Below are positions 20,180-29,518 of a DNA stretch of 64,000 nucleotides, in pieces. Origin of the DNA: Rhodopseudomonas boonkerdii (GTDB taxonomy: Bacteria; Pseudomonadota; Alphaproteobacteria; Rhizobiales; Xanthobacteraceae); assembly GCF_021184025.1 (NCBI RefSeq), contig NZ_CP036537.1:620001-684000 (forward strand), given 5' to 3'. The notes beneath the pieces are model-generated. The model was not told the DNA's origin and did not search any database. It saw only the letters and a list, made by a program, of their open reading frames with translations. Positions within the stretch are counted from its first letter, which is position 1. Every line of letters begins with the position of its first letter. Both the position numbers and the translations under genes were made by a program.

Positions 20180-21226
20180 ATGCTGGAAGCAATACGCAGG
20201 ACGGCCACGTTTCTGCGCGAGAAGCAAGTCCTGCACAAACTCGGTGTTCTCGCCAGTGTCGCGGTGATCGCTGTTGCGTGCTGGATGCTCTATCACAAGC
20301 TGCGCAACGTCGATACGGCGCGAGTCCTGAAGTTTATTGCCGAGACCGAACCGCGGCTGATCGTGCTCTCGGCGCTGTCGGTGACCGCGGCCTACTTCAC
20401 GCTGACTTTCTACGATTGGTTTGCCGTCCGCACCATCGGTCGTCGCGATGTTCCGTATCGCATCAATGCGCTTGCTGCTTTCACCAGCTATTCCATCGGC
20501 CACAATGTCGGCGCGTCAGTCTTCACCGGCGGCGCGGTGCGCTATCGCATCTATTCGGCATGGAATCTTTCGGCTGTCGATGTCGCCAAGATCGTGTTTC
20601 TCGCCGGCCTCACCTTCTGGCTCGGCAATCTCGCCGTGCTCGGCATGGGCATCGCCTATCATCCGGAAGCGGCGAGCGCGATCAATCAGGTGCCGCCTGC
20701 GGTCAACCGCATCCTCGCTTACGTCGTGCTGGCTGGCCTCGCCGGCTATGTGGTCTGGGTGTGGATGAAACCGCGCAGCGTAGGCCGCGGGCCGTGGTCC
20801 GTGGTGCTGCCAGGCGGACCGCTCACACTGCTGCAGATCGTCATCGGCATTGTCGATCTGGGATTCTGTGCGCTCGCGATGTACATGCTCGTGCCAGCCA
20901 CGCCCGGCGTGGATTTTGTTACGGTGGCGGTGGTGTTCGTCGCGGCGACGTTGCTCGGCTTTGCCAGCCATTCGCCGGGTGGCCTCGGCGTGTTCGATGC
21001 CGCGATGCTGGTTGGTCTGGAAATGATGGACCAGGAGCAATTGCTGGCCGGAATGCTGCTGTTCCGGGTGCTTTATTACCTTTCTCCGTTCTTTATTTCA
21101 GTCATGCTCCTGACGTTTCGTGAGCTTATTGTCGGTGCGCGATCAAAAAAGCTGCAGCCGGTCGCAGCCGAAGCTCCGTCAGCTGTCGGTCGAACGTTGA
21201 ATGATCATGGCGGTTCGACCACCTGA
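20180..21226 (+). CDS. Lysylphosphatidylglycerol synthase TM region/UPF0104 family membrane protein
   Basis: 348 residues, about eight hydrophobic segments. It matches the membrane (flippase) half of MprF/AglD proteins, with ASVFTGGAVRYRIY and HSPGGLGVFDAAML as family motifs, but has no aminoacyl-transferase domain. It is therefore likely a lipid transporter or a protein of the YbhN group. Start at 20180 with GAGG in front. It lies directly before phoR; the end overlaps the phoR frame if phoR begins at 21201. That places it with the phosphate genes and suggests a role in lipid handling linked to phosphate status (inference). Confidence 0.8.
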   Translation: MLEAIRRTATFLREKQVLHKLGVLASVAVIAVACWMLYHKLRNVDTARVLKFIAETEPRLIVLSALSVTAAYFTLTFYDWFAVRTIGRRDVPYRINALAAFTSYSIGHNVGASVFTGGAVRYRIYSAWNLSAVDVAKIVFLAGLTFWLGNLAVLGMGIAYHPEAASAINQVPPAVNRILAYVVLAGLAGYVVWVWMKPRSVGRGPWSVVLPGGPLTLLQIVIGIVDLGFCALAMYMLVPATPGVDFVTVAVVFVAATLLGFASHSPGGLGVFDAAMLVGLEMMDQEQLLAGMLLFRVLYYLSPFFISVMLLTFRELIVGARSKKLQPVAAEAPSAVGRTLNDHGGSTT

Positions 21227-22592
21227 CATGAGCGAGCGCCTGCAGTCGGATGACGCTGCCAAACGAGGCGCTGCTGAAAGAGATATTGCCCAGATGGCCA
21301 TCGAAGCTTCCCCTCCATCGATGTTTTCCCCCTGGCCGGACCGGTTGCGGCACGCTGCGATCATCCTGCTGGTTGCAGCGCTGGCGCTTGCCGCCCTGGT
21401 GTTCTTTGGCGAGTTGACGCCGCTGCGCGCCGGAATCGTCTTTGCTTGCATCGCCGGAGCTGCGCTGGTGCCCTGGCGCCTGCATGACAGCGACATGAAG
21501 CGCGATGAGGCGCTGATCAATCCGGTCGAACAGCCCGCGGTACGTGCGGTGGTTGGCGGCATTCCGGACCCTGCCGTGCTGCTCGATCGTGCTGGCCGCG
21601 TGATACATCTCAACGCCGCCGCCGCCCAGTTGGCGCCGGCGCTGCGCAAGGGCGAGCTGGCGCAATTCGCGCTACGCTCGCCGGAAATCATCAGCGCGCT
21701 GCGCGAGGCGATCGCCAATACCGAGCCGCGCCGCACCTCCTATGTCGATCATGTGCCCGTCGACCGCTGGATGGATCTCGTGATCACGCCGGTGTCTGTC
21801 CCCACCGCCTTCGGCGGCAGCGATACCTGCATGCTGATGACCTTTCACGATCAGACGCCGATCCGCCGCGTCGAGGAAATGCGCGCCGATTTCGTCGCCA
21901 ATGCCAGTCATGAACTGCGGACGCCGCTGGCTGCGCTGTCCGGCTTTATCGATACGCTGCAGGGCCCTGCCAAGGATGACCCGCGGGCCCGCGAGCGCTT
22001 CCTGGGCATCATGCACACCCAGGCCACCCGGATGGCGCGCCTGATCGACGATCTGCTGTCGCTCTCGCGCGTCGAACTCTCTGCCCATGTCCGCCCCGAC
22101 ACACTGATAGACATCCTGCCGATCATTCGTCAGGTCGGTGACAGTCTGGAGTTGATGGCCACCGAGCGCGGCGTGAAGATCGAGATGCATCTGCCCGAGG
22201 GCCCGGTGACGGTCGCCGGCGATCGCGAAGAATTGCTGCGGCTGTTCGAGAACCTGATCGAAAACGCCCTGAAATATGGCGCGTCCGGCGGTCGCGTGGA
22301 GGTCACCCTGGCGCATGCCTCGACCACCGACGGCGCTTCCGAAGTCCGCATTGCGGTGCGTGATTTCGGTCCTGGCATTGCGCCGGAGCATCTTCCCCGA
22401 CTGACCGAGCGCTTCTACCGGGTGGATGTCGGCGACAGCCGCGCCCAGGGCGGCACCGGGCTCGGCCTGTCCCTCGTAAAGCACATCCTGAATCGTCACC
22501 GCGGTCGCCTGCTGATCGAGAGTGTGCCGAAGAATGGAGCGACGTTCACCGCGGCGCTTCCGGAAGCGAAGCCGGTGAATCCAGACGCCTGA
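21201..22592 (+). CDS. phoR: Phosphate regulon sensor histidine kinase
   Basis: 463 residues. Two membrane helices (about 47-90) precede a PAS domain (about 110-225). The HisKA domain has the phospho-accepting His237 in NASHELRTPL, and the ATPase domain has NLIENALKYGASGG, DFGPGIAPEHL and GGTGLGLSL. It partners PhoB and is governed by the Pst-PhoU complex encoded just downstream. The start is uncertain: ATG at 21201, 21207 or 21228 are all in frame. The first overlaps the previous gene by 26 bp; the last follows its stop by one base. Confidence 0.93.
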   Translation: MIMAVRPPDMSERLQSDDAAKRGAAERDIAQMAIEASPPSMFSPWPDRLRHAAIILLVAALALAALVFFGELTPLRAGIVFACIAGAALVPWRLHDSDMKRDEALINPVEQPAVRAVVGGIPDPAVLLDRAGRVIHLNAAAAQLAPALRKGELAQFALRSPEIISALREAIANTEPRRTSYVDHVPVDRWMDLVITPVSVPTAFGGSDTCMLMTFHDQTPIRRVEEMRADFVANASHELRTPLAALSGFIDTLQGPAKDDPRARERFLGIMHTQATRMARLIDDLLSLSRVELSAHVRPDTLIDILPIIRQVGDSLELMATERGVKIEMHLPEGPVTVAGDREELLRLFENLIENALKYGASGGRVEVTLAHASTTDGASEVRIAVRDFGPGIAPEHLPRLTERFYRVDVGDSRAQGGTGLGLSLVKHILNRHRGRLLIESVPKNGATFTAALPEAKPVNPDA

Positions 22593-22899
22593 CGGTCTCG
22601 CTGCAGCACGGCTCTCCGCCTGTGCTTTATGTTGGCTGGAAGGGGAAATCTGCGTGCCTTTTTACGCCGATTTTCGCGGCCCTAGCCCATGCGACATGGC
22701 GTCACCATGCCATGTTCGCGTGCCCTGAGCGTCGTTCTCAGGAATACCGGATTCTTCCCATGGAAACATATTGTTAACCGTTGAAGCCCGGTCTGTTGCC
22801 GCGCGCAAGCTTTGTCATGATCGGGCGCAAAAACCTCGTTTCTAATGCGGACGGCGGTATAAAAATCCGACGAACGTTAATATTATCAATGGCTTGTCG
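22593..22899. other. phoR-pstS intergenic region, upstream part
   Basis: No gene seen. Two hairpins are present: ACATGGC (22695-22701) with GCCATGT (22710-22716), and CCTGAG (22725-22730) with CTCAGG (22738-22743). The following stretch is unusually AT-rich for this DNA, as expected before a strong promoter. Confidence 0.5.
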
Positions 22900-22928
22900 T
22901 AGTCATCCAACTGTCATCCAACTATCAT
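22900..22928 (+). promoter_or_regulatory. Pho box (three direct repeats) upstream of pstS
   Basis: TAGTCAT (22900), CTGTCAT (22911) and CTATCAT (22922) repeat every 11 bp. This is the layout of the PhoB-binding site, whose consensus is CTGTCAT repeated with four-base gaps. It lies 87 bp before the pstS start. It predicts induction of the pst operon by phosphate starvation. Confidence 0.88.
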
Positions 22929-23014
22929 AAAAGGTCAACCGACCGCACCTACATGGGCGGAGTGAGCGCAATCGGGCGCATCTGTGCATCGCTCACGGCA
23001 AATTGGAGATACCC

Positions 23015-24025
23015 ATGAAATTCCTCAAAGCGATCGTCGCTGCGGGCCTCGTGGCCGCCTCGACCTCGGCCTTCGCCGCCGACATCACTGGTGCCGGCGC
23101 GACCTTTCCGTTCCCGGTCTATTCGAAGTGGGCCGACGCCTATAAGAAAGAAACCGGCAACGGTCTGAATTATCAGTCAATCGGTTCGGGCGCCGGCATC
23201 AAGCAAATCCAGGCCAAGACCGTGACCTTCGGCGCTACCGACGCGCCGCTCAAGGCTGAGCAGCTCGAGAAGGACGGCCTGGTTCAGTGGCCGATGGTGA
23301 TGGGCGCGATCGTTCCGGTCGTGAACCTCGAAGGTATCAAGTCGGGTGAACTCGTTCTCTCTGGCGAAGTTCTCGCCGACATTTATCTCGGCAAGATCAA
23401 GAAGTGGGACGATGCCGCGATCGCCAAGCTGAATTCGAAGCTGAAGCTGCCCTCGGCCGATATCACCGTCGTTCGTCGTTCGGACGGTTCGGGCACCACC
23501 TTCAACTTCACGGACTATCTCTCGAAGGCTTCGGCTGACTGGAAGTCCAAGGTCGGCACCGGCACCGCGGTCGAATGGCCGGTCGGCGTTGGCGCCAAGG
23601 GCAACGAAGGCGTTGCCGGCAACGTTGGCCAGACCAAGAACGCCATCGGTTACGTCGAATACGCCTATGCCAAGCAGAACAAGCTGACCTATGCCGGTCT
23701 GATCAACAAGGCTGGCAAGCCGGTGCAGCCGACCGTCGCCGCCTTCCAGGCTGCTGCTTCCAATGCTGACTGGGCCAAGGCTCCAGGTTACTACGTGATC
23801 CTGACCGATCAGCCGGGCGATGCTTCGTGGCCGATCACCGCTGCGACCTTCATTCTCATGCACAAGACCCCGACCGACAAGGCGGCGTCGGCTGAAGCGC
23901 TGAAGTTCTTTAAGTGGTCGTTCGAGAAGGGCGGCAAGGCCGCCGAAGAACTCGATTACATCCCGATGCCGGACTCGGTCGTCAAGCTGATCGAGAAGAC
24001 CTGGTCTTCGGACATCAAGAGCTAA
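23015..24025 (+). CDS. pstS: Periplasmic phosphate-binding protein
   Basis: 336 residues. A Sec signal peptide ends in STSAFA before ADITGAG. The mature protein shows [14 protein letters not shown], and [13 protein letters not shown] and [16 protein letters not shown] form the phosphate site. It delivers phosphate to the PstCAB transporter. I start it at the ATG at 23015 (GGAG six bases before), not at the TTG at 23003. It is preceded by a Pho box and followed by a strong hairpin, which probably lets pstS be expressed above the membrane genes. Confidence 0.97.
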   Translation: MKFLKAIVAAGLVAASTSAFAADITGAGATFPFPVYSKWADAYKKETGNGLNYQSIGSGAGIKQIQAKTVTFGATDAPLKAEQLEKDGLVQWPMVMGAIVPVVNLEGIKSGELVLSGEVLADIYLGKIKKWDDAAIAKLNSKLKLPSADITVVRRSDGSGTTFNFTDYLSKASADWKSKVGTGTAVEWPVGVGAKGNEGVAGNVGQTKNAIGYVEYAYAKQNKLTYAGLINKAGKPVQPTVAAFQAAASNADWAKAPGYYVILTDQPGDASWPITAATFILMHKTPTDKAASAEALKFFKWSFEKGGKAAEELDYIPMPDSVVKLIEKTWSSDIKS

Positions 24026-24039
24026 GCTGTGGCTCTTCG

Positions 24040-24067
24040 GCGGAGGAGAGGGGCATCTCTCCTCCGC
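24040..24067 (+). terminator. Hairpin between pstS and pstC
   Basis: GCGGAGGAGAG (24040-24050) pairs perfectly with CTCTCCTCCGC (24057-24067), with a six-base loop and TTCTTTCC after it. An 11-bp GC-rich stem inside the operon suggests partial termination or an RNA-end stabiliser that raises PstS over PstCAB. Confidence 0.75.
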
Positions 24068-24178
24068 TTCTTTCCAATTGATTTATTTCGTCTCTTTTCT
24101 TGATCGGACTTCGCGCCCTGGCAGGCCCATTCAGGGTGTCATGTTTCGGGTATCAGGTAGTAACTTAGGGGACTGGGC

Positions 24179-25177
24179 GTGGCAGATATGGCCGTACAGA
24201 GCTCTTCGATGGACGCCGCTGGACCGTATGATCGCGCCAAGGCGCTCAATGCATTCAAGACCGGCGACCAGGTTTTCTATTGGCTGACGCGCATTTCAGC
24301 GCTCTCGGTTCTGTTCATTCTCGGCGGTATCATCCTGTCGTTGATTGCCGGCGCATGGCCGGCGCTCAAGGAGTTCGGCTTTTCCTTTCTGTTCACGCAG
24401 CGCTGGGCGCCGTCCGCAGATCCGCCAGTGCTCGGCGCGCTCGGCCCGATCTACGGTACGCTTGTCACCTCGGTGATCGCCATGGCGATCGCCATCCCGG
24501 TCGGCATCGGCATCGCTATCTTCCTTACCGAATTGTGCCCGCAGTGGCTGCGTCGCCCGATCGGCATGGCCGTCGAACTGCTCGCCGGCATTCCCTCGAT
24601 CATTTACGGCATGTGGGGCTTCTTCGTGCTTGGCCCGTTCCTGGCCAATCATTTTCAGCCCTTCATGATCGCGACCTTCGAAGGCGTACCAGTGCTTGGC
24701 ACTATCTTCGCCGGTCCGCCGTCCTATCTCTCGCTGTTCAATGCTTCGCTGATCCTTGCCATCATGGTGCTGCCCTTCATTACCTCGATCTCGGTCGATG
24801 TATTCAAGACGGTGCCGCCGGTGCTGAAGGAGGCGGCTTACGGCGTCGGCTGCACCACCTGGGAAGTCGTCCGCAATGTCGTCATCCCCTATACCCGCGT
24901 CGGCGTGATCGGTGGCGTCATGCTGGCGCTCGGCCGTGCACTCGGTGAGACAATGGCGGTGACCTTCATCATCGGTAACTCGTTCCGTATCACCGGCTCG
25001 TTGTTCGGTCCCGGCACGACGATCTCCGCGGCCATCGCCTCGGAATTCGCGGAATCCGATGGCTTGCATCAGTCCGGCTTGATCCTGCTCGGCCTGCTGC
25101 TGTTCATCCTCACCTTCCTGGTGCTCTCAGCTGCTCGGCTGATGCTGCTGCGCCTCGAAAAGAAGGCTGGTAAGTAA
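24179..25177 (+). CDS. pstC: Phosphate ABC transporter permease
   Basis: 332 residues, six membrane helices. The permease signature for ATPase docking is [20 protein letters not shown] near residue 220. The GTG at 24179 is chosen because AGGGGA sits seven bases upstream; an ATG at 24188 is also in frame. It pairs with PstA to form the membrane channel. Confidence 0.95.
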   Translation: MADMAVQSSSMDAAGPYDRAKALNAFKTGDQVFYWLTRISALSVLFILGGIILSLIAGAWPALKEFGFSFLFTQRWAPSADPPVLGALGPIYGTLVTSVIAMAIAIPVGIGIAIFLTELCPQWLRRPIGMAVELLAGIPSIIYGMWGFFVLGPFLANHFQPFMIATFEGVPVLGTIFAGPPSYLSLFNASLILAIMVLPFITSISVDVFKTVPPVLKEAAYGVGCTTWEVVRNVVIPYTRVGVIGGVMLALGRALGETMAVTFIIGNSFRITGSLFGPGTTISAAIASEFAESDGLHQSGLILLGLLLFILTFLVLSAARLMLLRLEKKAGK

Positions 25178-25178
25178 C

Positions 25179-26030
25179 ATGAGCCTCAATCCGATTTACG
25201 TTTCGCGGCGTCGCAACGACAAGATCGTTCGCATTCTCTGCCTGGGTGCCGCTGTGTTCGGCGTTACCTGGCTGGCTCTGATTCTGTTCACGCTTTTCTA
25301 TAATGGTATCGCGGGCCTCAGCGTCCAGATCTTCACCCAGAACACGCCGCCTCCCGGTTCGACCGAGGGCGGCCTGCTCAACGCGATCGTCGGTTCGGTC
25401 ATCATGACCGTGATCGGCGTCGGCATCGGTGCGCCGCTTGGTCTGTTCGCTGGTACCTACCTCGCGGAATATGGCAAGCACGACAAGCTCACCTCGGTGA
25501 TCCGTTTCATCAACGACGTGTTGCTGTCGGCGCCCTCGATCATCATCGGCCTGTTCATCTATGGCGCGGTGGTGGTGCCGATGCGGGGTTTCTCGGCCAT
25601 CGCAGGCGCGCTGGCGCTTGCCGTGATCGTGATCCCGGTCGTGGTCCGCACCACCGAGGACATGCTCGGTCTCGTGCCCAACCCGCTGCGCGAAGCGGCT
25701 TCGGCGCTTGGGCTGCCGCGCTCGCTGGTGATCAAGCGGATCGCCTATCGTGCGGCACGTGCCGGCCTTATCACCGGCGTGCTGCTGGCGACTGCCCGCG
25801 TCGCTGGTGAAACCGCGCCGCTGCTGTTCACTGCCTTGAGCAACCAGTTCTTCAGCCTGGATCTCTCACGCACGATGGCCAACCTGCCGGTGACCATCAA
25901 CAACTTCGTCCAGAGCCCCTACGAATACTGGAAGCAGCTCGCCTGGAGCGGTGCGCTGATCATCACCCTGACCGTCCTTGCCCTGAACATTGGCGCGCGC
26001 ATTCTCGGCGCCGAGAGGAAAGCAAAATGA
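25179..26030 (+). CDS. pstA: Phosphate ABC transporter permease
   Basis: 283 residues, six membrane helices. It has the permease signature [18 protein letters not shown] and the conserved [17 protein letters not shown] stretch. It starts one base after the pstC stop and overlaps pstB by ATGA, so the operon is tightly coupled. It lacks the long N-terminal extension that some PstA proteins carry. Confidence 0.95.
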   Translation: MSLNPIYVSRRRNDKIVRILCLGAAVFGVTWLALILFTLFYNGIAGLSVQIFTQNTPPPGSTEGGLLNAIVGSVIMTVIGVGIGAPLGLFAGTYLAEYGKHDKLTSVIRFINDVLLSAPSIIIGLFIYGAVVVPMRGFSAIAGALALAVIVIPVVVRTTEDMLGLVPNPLREAASALGLPRSLVIKRIAYRAARAGLITGVLLATARVAGETAPLLFTALSNQFFSLDLSRTMANLPVTINNFVQSPYEYWKQLAWSGALIITLTVLALNIGARILGAERKAK

Positions 26031-26851
26031 GTGATCTCTCTCTTTCCGCCGGCAATCCCGGCGTCTCGATGCCGTCGCTCATGCCGCAGACCGATGCGCG
26101 TCCCAAGGTCAGCGTGCGCGATCTGAATTTCTACTACGGCGAACACCACGCCCTGAAGAAGATCAACCTGAATCTCGCCACCAACCGCGTCACCGCCTTC
26201 ATCGGGCCGTCGGGCTGCGGCAAGTCCACGTTGTTGCGCATTTTCAACCGCATGTATGACCTCTATCCGGGGCAGCGCGCGGAAGGCCAGGTCATGCTGG
26301 ACAGCCAGAACATTCTGGATCCGAAGCTCGATCTCAACCTGCTGCGCGCCCGTATCGGCATGGTGTTCCAGAAGCCGACCCCGTTCCCGATGACGATCTA
26401 TGAAAACATCGCCTTCGGTATCCGCCTGTATGAGAAGATTTCCAAGGCGGAGATGGATGTACGCGTCGAGAAGGCGCTGCGTGGCGGTGCGCTCTGGAAC
26501 GAGGTCAAGGACAAGCTGAACGCCTCGGGCCTCAGCCTGTCGGGCGGCCAGCAGCAGCGTCTGTGCATCGCGCGCACCATCGCGGTGCGTCCGGAAGTGA
26601 TCCTGTTCGACGAACCTTGCTCGGCGCTCGATCCGATCTCGACCGCCAAGGTCGAAGAACTGATCGACGAACTCAAGGATCAGTACACGATCGCCATTGT
26701 GACCCATAACATGCAGCAGGCGGCGCGCGTCTCCGACACCACCGCCTTCATGTATCTCGGTGAGCTGGTCGAATTCGATCAGACCAACAAGATCTTCACC
26801 TCGCCGAGCGACCGCCGCACTCAGGATTACATCACCGGCCGTTTCGGCTGA
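26027..26851 (+). CDS. pstB: Phosphate ABC transporter ATPase
   Basis: 274 residues. Walker [10 protein letters not shown], signature [16 protein letters not shown], Walker [14 protein letters not shown] and the His switch in [14 protein letters not shown] are all present. It powers phosphate import and, with PhoU, signals phosphate status to PhoR. Starts in the ATGA overlap with pstA. Confidence 0.97.
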   Translation: MSDLSLSAGNPGVSMPSLMPQTDARPKVSVRDLNFYYGEHHALKKINLNLATNRVTAFIGPSGCGKSTLLRIFNRMYDLYPGQRAEGQVMLDSQNILDPKLDLNLLRARIGMVFQKPTPFPMTIYENIAFGIRLYEKISKAEMDVRVEKALRGGALWNEVKDKLNASGLSLSGGQQQRLCIARTIAVRPEVILFDEPCSALDPISTAKVEELIDELKDQYTIAIVTHNMQQAARVSDTTAFMYLGELVEFDQTNKIFTSPSDRRTQDYITGRFG

Positions 26852-26879
26852 CGCGATCAACTCGCGAGAGGATTGAGCT

Positions 26880-27590
26880 ATGGCTTTTGAACATACGACT
26901 AAGGCCTTCGACGACGATCTTCAAGAACTGACCCGTCTCGTCGCCGAGATGGGAGGCCTCGCCGAGCGTCAAATCGTCGAATCCGTCGACGCCCTGATCC
27001 GCCGTGACGTAGCCCTGGGCGCGCGCGTGGTGGCGACCGACGCGGAAATCGACCAGCTGCAACGGATGATCGAAGAGCGTGCCGTTCTCACCATCGCCAA
27101 GCGTCAGCCGATGGCGGTGGACCTGCGCGAGATCGTCGGCGCGCTTCGCGTTGCCACGGATCTCGAGCGCATCGGCGATCTCAGCAAGAATATCGGCAAG
27201 CGTGTCAATGCGCTGGATAGCGATTTCCACCCGCTGAAGCTGATCCGCGGCCTCGAGCATATGACCGATCTGGTGAATACCCAGGTCAAGGCGGTGCTTG
27301 ACGCCTATGCCGCGCATGACCTGCCGGCAGCGATGAGCGTATGGAAGGGCGATGAGGAAATCGACGCGATCTGTACGTCGCTATTCCGCGAGCTTCTCAC
27401 TTACATGATGGAAGATCCGCGCAACATTTCGTTCTGCATCCATCTGATGTTCTGCGCCAAGAACATCGAACGGATTGGCGATCACGCGACCAATATCGCC
27501 GAGACCGTATTCTACATGATCGAAGGTCAGCAGATGGTCGACAAGCGTCCGAAGGGCGACATGACCAACTTTGCGACACCGGCGAGCTGA
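26880..27590 (+). CDS. phoU: Phosphate signalling regulator PhoU
   Basis: 236 residues, two three-helix repeats with the metal-binding E/DxxxD motifs (for example IVGALRVATDLERIGDLSKN and FCAKNIERIGDHATNIAE). It keeps PhoR inactive when phosphate is ample. Start at 26880, preceded by GAGAGGA. It is followed 43 bp later by phoB. Confidence 0.96.
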   Translation: MAFEHTTKAFDDDLQELTRLVAEMGGLAERQIVESVDALIRRDVALGARVVATDAEIDQLQRMIEERAVLTIAKRQPMAVDLREIVGALRVATDLERIGDLSKNIGKRVNALDSDFHPLKLIRGLEHMTDLVNTQVKAVLDAYAAHDLPAAMSVWKGDEEIDAICTSLFRELLTYMMEDPRNISFCIHLMFCAKNIERIGDHATNIAETVFYMIEGQQMVDKRPKGDMTNFATPAS

Positions 27591-27633
27591 GGCTCGCCGC
27601 GACGTCCCTGAACGAAAGATAGGAACGAGCCAT

Positions 27634-28338
27634 ATGAACGCGCGCATTCTGGTAGTGGAAGACGAGGAAGCTCTGACCACACTGCTGCGCTACAATCTCG
27701 ACGCCGAAGGTTACGATGTCGAGACGGTTGCCCGCGGCGACGATGCCGACACCCGCTTGAAAGAGCGCGTACCGGACCTCGTGGTCCTCGACTGGATGCT
27801 GCCGGGGTTGTCCGGCATCGAACTCTGCCGTCGCTTGCGGGCGCGGCCGGAAACCAAGGCGCTGCCGATCATCATGCTCACCGCCCGCGGTGAGGAGAGC
27901 GAGCGCGTTCGTGGCCTCGCCACCGGCGCGGACGATTACATCGTCAAGCCATTCTCCGTCCCGGAGTTGCTGGCCCGTGTGAAGGGTCTCTTGCGTCGTG
28001 CGGCACCGGAACGTCTTGCCACCGTACTTGCCTTCGGCGATATCGAACTCGACCGCGACAAGCGCCGGGTCGTCCGTGCGTCGCGTCCGATCGATCTTGG
28101 TCCGACCGAATATCGGCTGCTTGAGTTCTTCCTCGAGCATCCCGGCCGCGTGTTCAGCCGCGAACAGCTGCTCGACAGTGTCTGGGGCCGCGACATCTAT
28201 ATCGATGAGCGCACGGTCGACGTTCACATCGGTCGTCTGCGCAAGCTGCTCAATCCGGCCGGCGAGCCCGATCCGATCCGCACCGTTCGCGGCGCCGGCT
28301 ATGCGCTCGATGATCGTTTCGACAAGGCGGCGGAGTAA
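27634..28338 (+). CDS. phoB: Phosphate response regulator
   Basis: 234 residues. The receiver domain has the phospho-acceptor Asp53 in VVLDWMLPGL, the acidic pair VVEDEE at the start and Lys in DDYIVKPFS. The winged-helix OmpR-type DNA-binding domain ends in RTVRGAGYAL. It binds Pho boxes such as that at 22900. The start at 27634 has AGGA upstream; an open frame from 27571 overlaps phoU and is not used. It ends the phoR-pstSCAB-phoU-phoB series. Confidence 0.96.
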   Translation: MNARILVVEDEEALTTLLRYNLDAEGYDVETVARGDDADTRLKERVPDLVVLDWMLPGLSGIELCRRLRARPETKALPIIMLTARGEESERVRGLATGADDYIVKPFSVPELLARVKGLLRRAAPERLATVLAFGDIELDRDKRRVVRASRPIDLGPTEYRLLEFFLEHPGRVFSREQLLDSVWGRDIYIDERTVDVHIGRLRKLLNPAGEPDPIRTVRGAGYALDDRFDKAAE

Positions 28339-28360
28339 CTCTGCTTCCATACGGTTCGCC

Positions 28361-28471
28361 CTCATCCAGAGGAGCGGCCGTAGGCCGCGTCTCGAAGGAT
28401 GGATACGGAACGCCCACAACTCATGGTTCGAGACGGCGCTGCGCGCCTCCTCACTATGAGGGCGGAGATGA
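28361..28471. repeat. Interspersed palindromic repeat, family A
   Basis: CTCATCCAGAGGAGCGGCCG and CGTCTCGAAGGATG form the left unit; CTCATGGTTCGAGACGGCGC and GCGCGCCTCCTCACTATGAG the right one. Same family as at 1471, 12425 and 58519. Confidence 0.7.
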
Positions 28472-28496
28472 TGGCTCTTCCCGATAGCAAAATACG

Positions 28497-28527
28497 AAAA
28501 ATGCCCGGCTCGTCGCCGGGCATTTTT
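28497..28527. terminator. Bidirectional intrinsic terminator between phoB and gcrA
   Basis: AAAAATGCCCGGC (28497-28509) pairs exactly with GCCGGGCATTTTT (28515-28527) around a five-base loop. With A-runs on one side and T-runs on the other it can stop transcripts from both convergent genes. Confidence 0.9.
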
Positions 28528-28548
28528 GTTAGCTCATTACTCTTTCGC

Positions 28549-29055
28549 TTACCGCGGCGGCTTCGGTGCAGTGCGACGGCGATCCGCTGCCGGCTGATAG
28601 GCGATGCGCGAATGGTGCGCGCAGTAAGGAGCGCCCGCCACGGCCTTGCCGCCGCAGAAATAGAAATCGGAACTGGCCGGATCGCCGACCGGCCAGTGGC
28701 AGGTGGCGTCGCTGAGTTCGACGAGCTGCAGGCGTTGGCTGATCGGGATCACATTGTCGACCGCGATCGGATCCGGCTCCATCTCGACGTCGTAGTTGTG
28801 CGCCAGCGCAGTGTTGCCACGGGCCACGGGGCGCGGCATTCGCACCATTTGGGCCGGTCGCGGCTTGCGCGGGCGCGGCGCGGCGGACGAAGGGCTCTTG
28901 GCGCGGCCGGACAGGCCGAGCCGATGCACCTTGCCGATCACGGCGTTACGGGTGACGTTACCGAGTTCCGCTGCAATCTGGCTGGCGGAAAGGCCGCCCT
29001 CCCAGAGTTTCTTCAGCTGTTCGACGCGATCGTCGGTCCAAGTGATTACCGTCAT
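28549..29055 (-). CDS. gcrA: Cell-cycle regulator GcrA
   Basis: 168 residues. The N-terminal WTDDRVEQLKKLWEGGLSAS and the helix-turn-helix (about 20-45, RNAVIGKVHRLGL) are the GcrA signature. The C-terminal sigma-70-binding part has the conserved TCHWPVGDP and FCG...PYCAHHS cysteine/histidine region. GcrA works with sigma-70 at promoters carrying CcrM-methylated GANTC sites in alphaproteobacteria. Start at 29055 (MTVITW), where the family begins; the longer frame adds unrelated residues. Confidence 0.96.
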   Translation of the reverse strand: MTVITWTDDRVEQLKKLWEGGLSASQIAAELGNVTRNAVIGKVHRLGLSGRAKSPSSAAPRPRKPRPAQMVRMPRPVARGNTALAHNYDVEMEPDPIAVDNVIPISQRLQLVELSDATCHWPVGDPASSDFYFCGGKAVAGAPYCAHHSRIAYQPAADRRRTAPKPPR

Positions 29056-29254
29056 CGCCAAATCCCTTCGTAGGCGTCGGGCCGGATCGGCTCCGACGCT
29101 GCGACTTGAAATCGTCAAAAACCTCGCTGTCAGAATCCCTTAGCGCTCACCGGATGCATGACTGCTTCCGGCCTTACGCCGTACCGATAGTGTATAAGGG
29201 TCTACTGCCGCACGAGATGTCGTATCCGACAAGCCAAAAACTACATGATGCCGC

Positions 29255-29281
29255 GACTCACGCGCAAGAGTCGGCCGAGTC
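29255..29281. promoter_or_regulatory. Cluster of three GANTC sites between gcrA and argD
   Basis: GACTC at 29255, GAGTC at 29268 and GAGTC at 29277 lie within 27 bp, and GAATC at 29133 is nearer the gcrA start. GANTC is the CcrM methylation target. This and the next two entries describe the 463-bp gap 29056-29518, in which I see no gene. Confidence 0.5.
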
Positions 29282-29332
29282 ACATCCACATGCTTTGTGT
29301 CAACCAAGCAGAAAAAGCGGCTTTTTGTGCGC

Positions 29333-29376
29333 CCCGGGGTGGCTTGAAAGCCACTATGCGCGGTTGACACCCCGGG
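29333..29376. promoter_or_regulatory. Inverted repeat around the argD -35 region
   Basis: CCCGGGGTG (29333-29341) and CACCCCGGG (29368-29376) are exact reverse complements 26 bp apart. The right arm overlaps the end of the -35 hexamer, so a bound protein or a looped structure could block the promoter. Confidence 0.4.
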
Positions 29377-29391
29377 TGGCCCCCATAGAAT
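29364..29391 (+). promoter_or_regulatory. Sigma-70-type promoter for argD
   Basis: TTGACA (29364-29369) and TAGAAT (29386-29391) are separated by 16 bp, a near-consensus housekeeping promoter. Transcription would start near 29398, giving a leader of about 120 bases before argD. Confidence 0.6.
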
Positions 29392-29400
29392 ATCGCGCGC

Positions 29401-29423
29401 GTGCCGCCCGAGAAGGGCGGCAC
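29401..29423 (+). terminator. Hairpin in the argD leader
   Basis: GTGCCGCCC and GGGCGGCAC form a perfect 9-bp stem around GAGAA, followed by GTTTCGTTTT. It lies right at the predicted transcript start, so it would cap the leader or attenuate it. Confidence 0.55.
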
Positions 29424-29518
29424 GTTTCGTTTTGAGGGTCCGCTGCCCCGTGTCGCACTGTTGTCATCGATAGTGCCCGACATCGGTGGGGGCCACAGGC
29501 TGATTGATCGGAACCGTT

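Noticed and set aside
29106..29435. Small gene between gcrA and argD
   Set aside because: The frame has no ribosome site, shows no family character and covers the argD promoter and hairpin.
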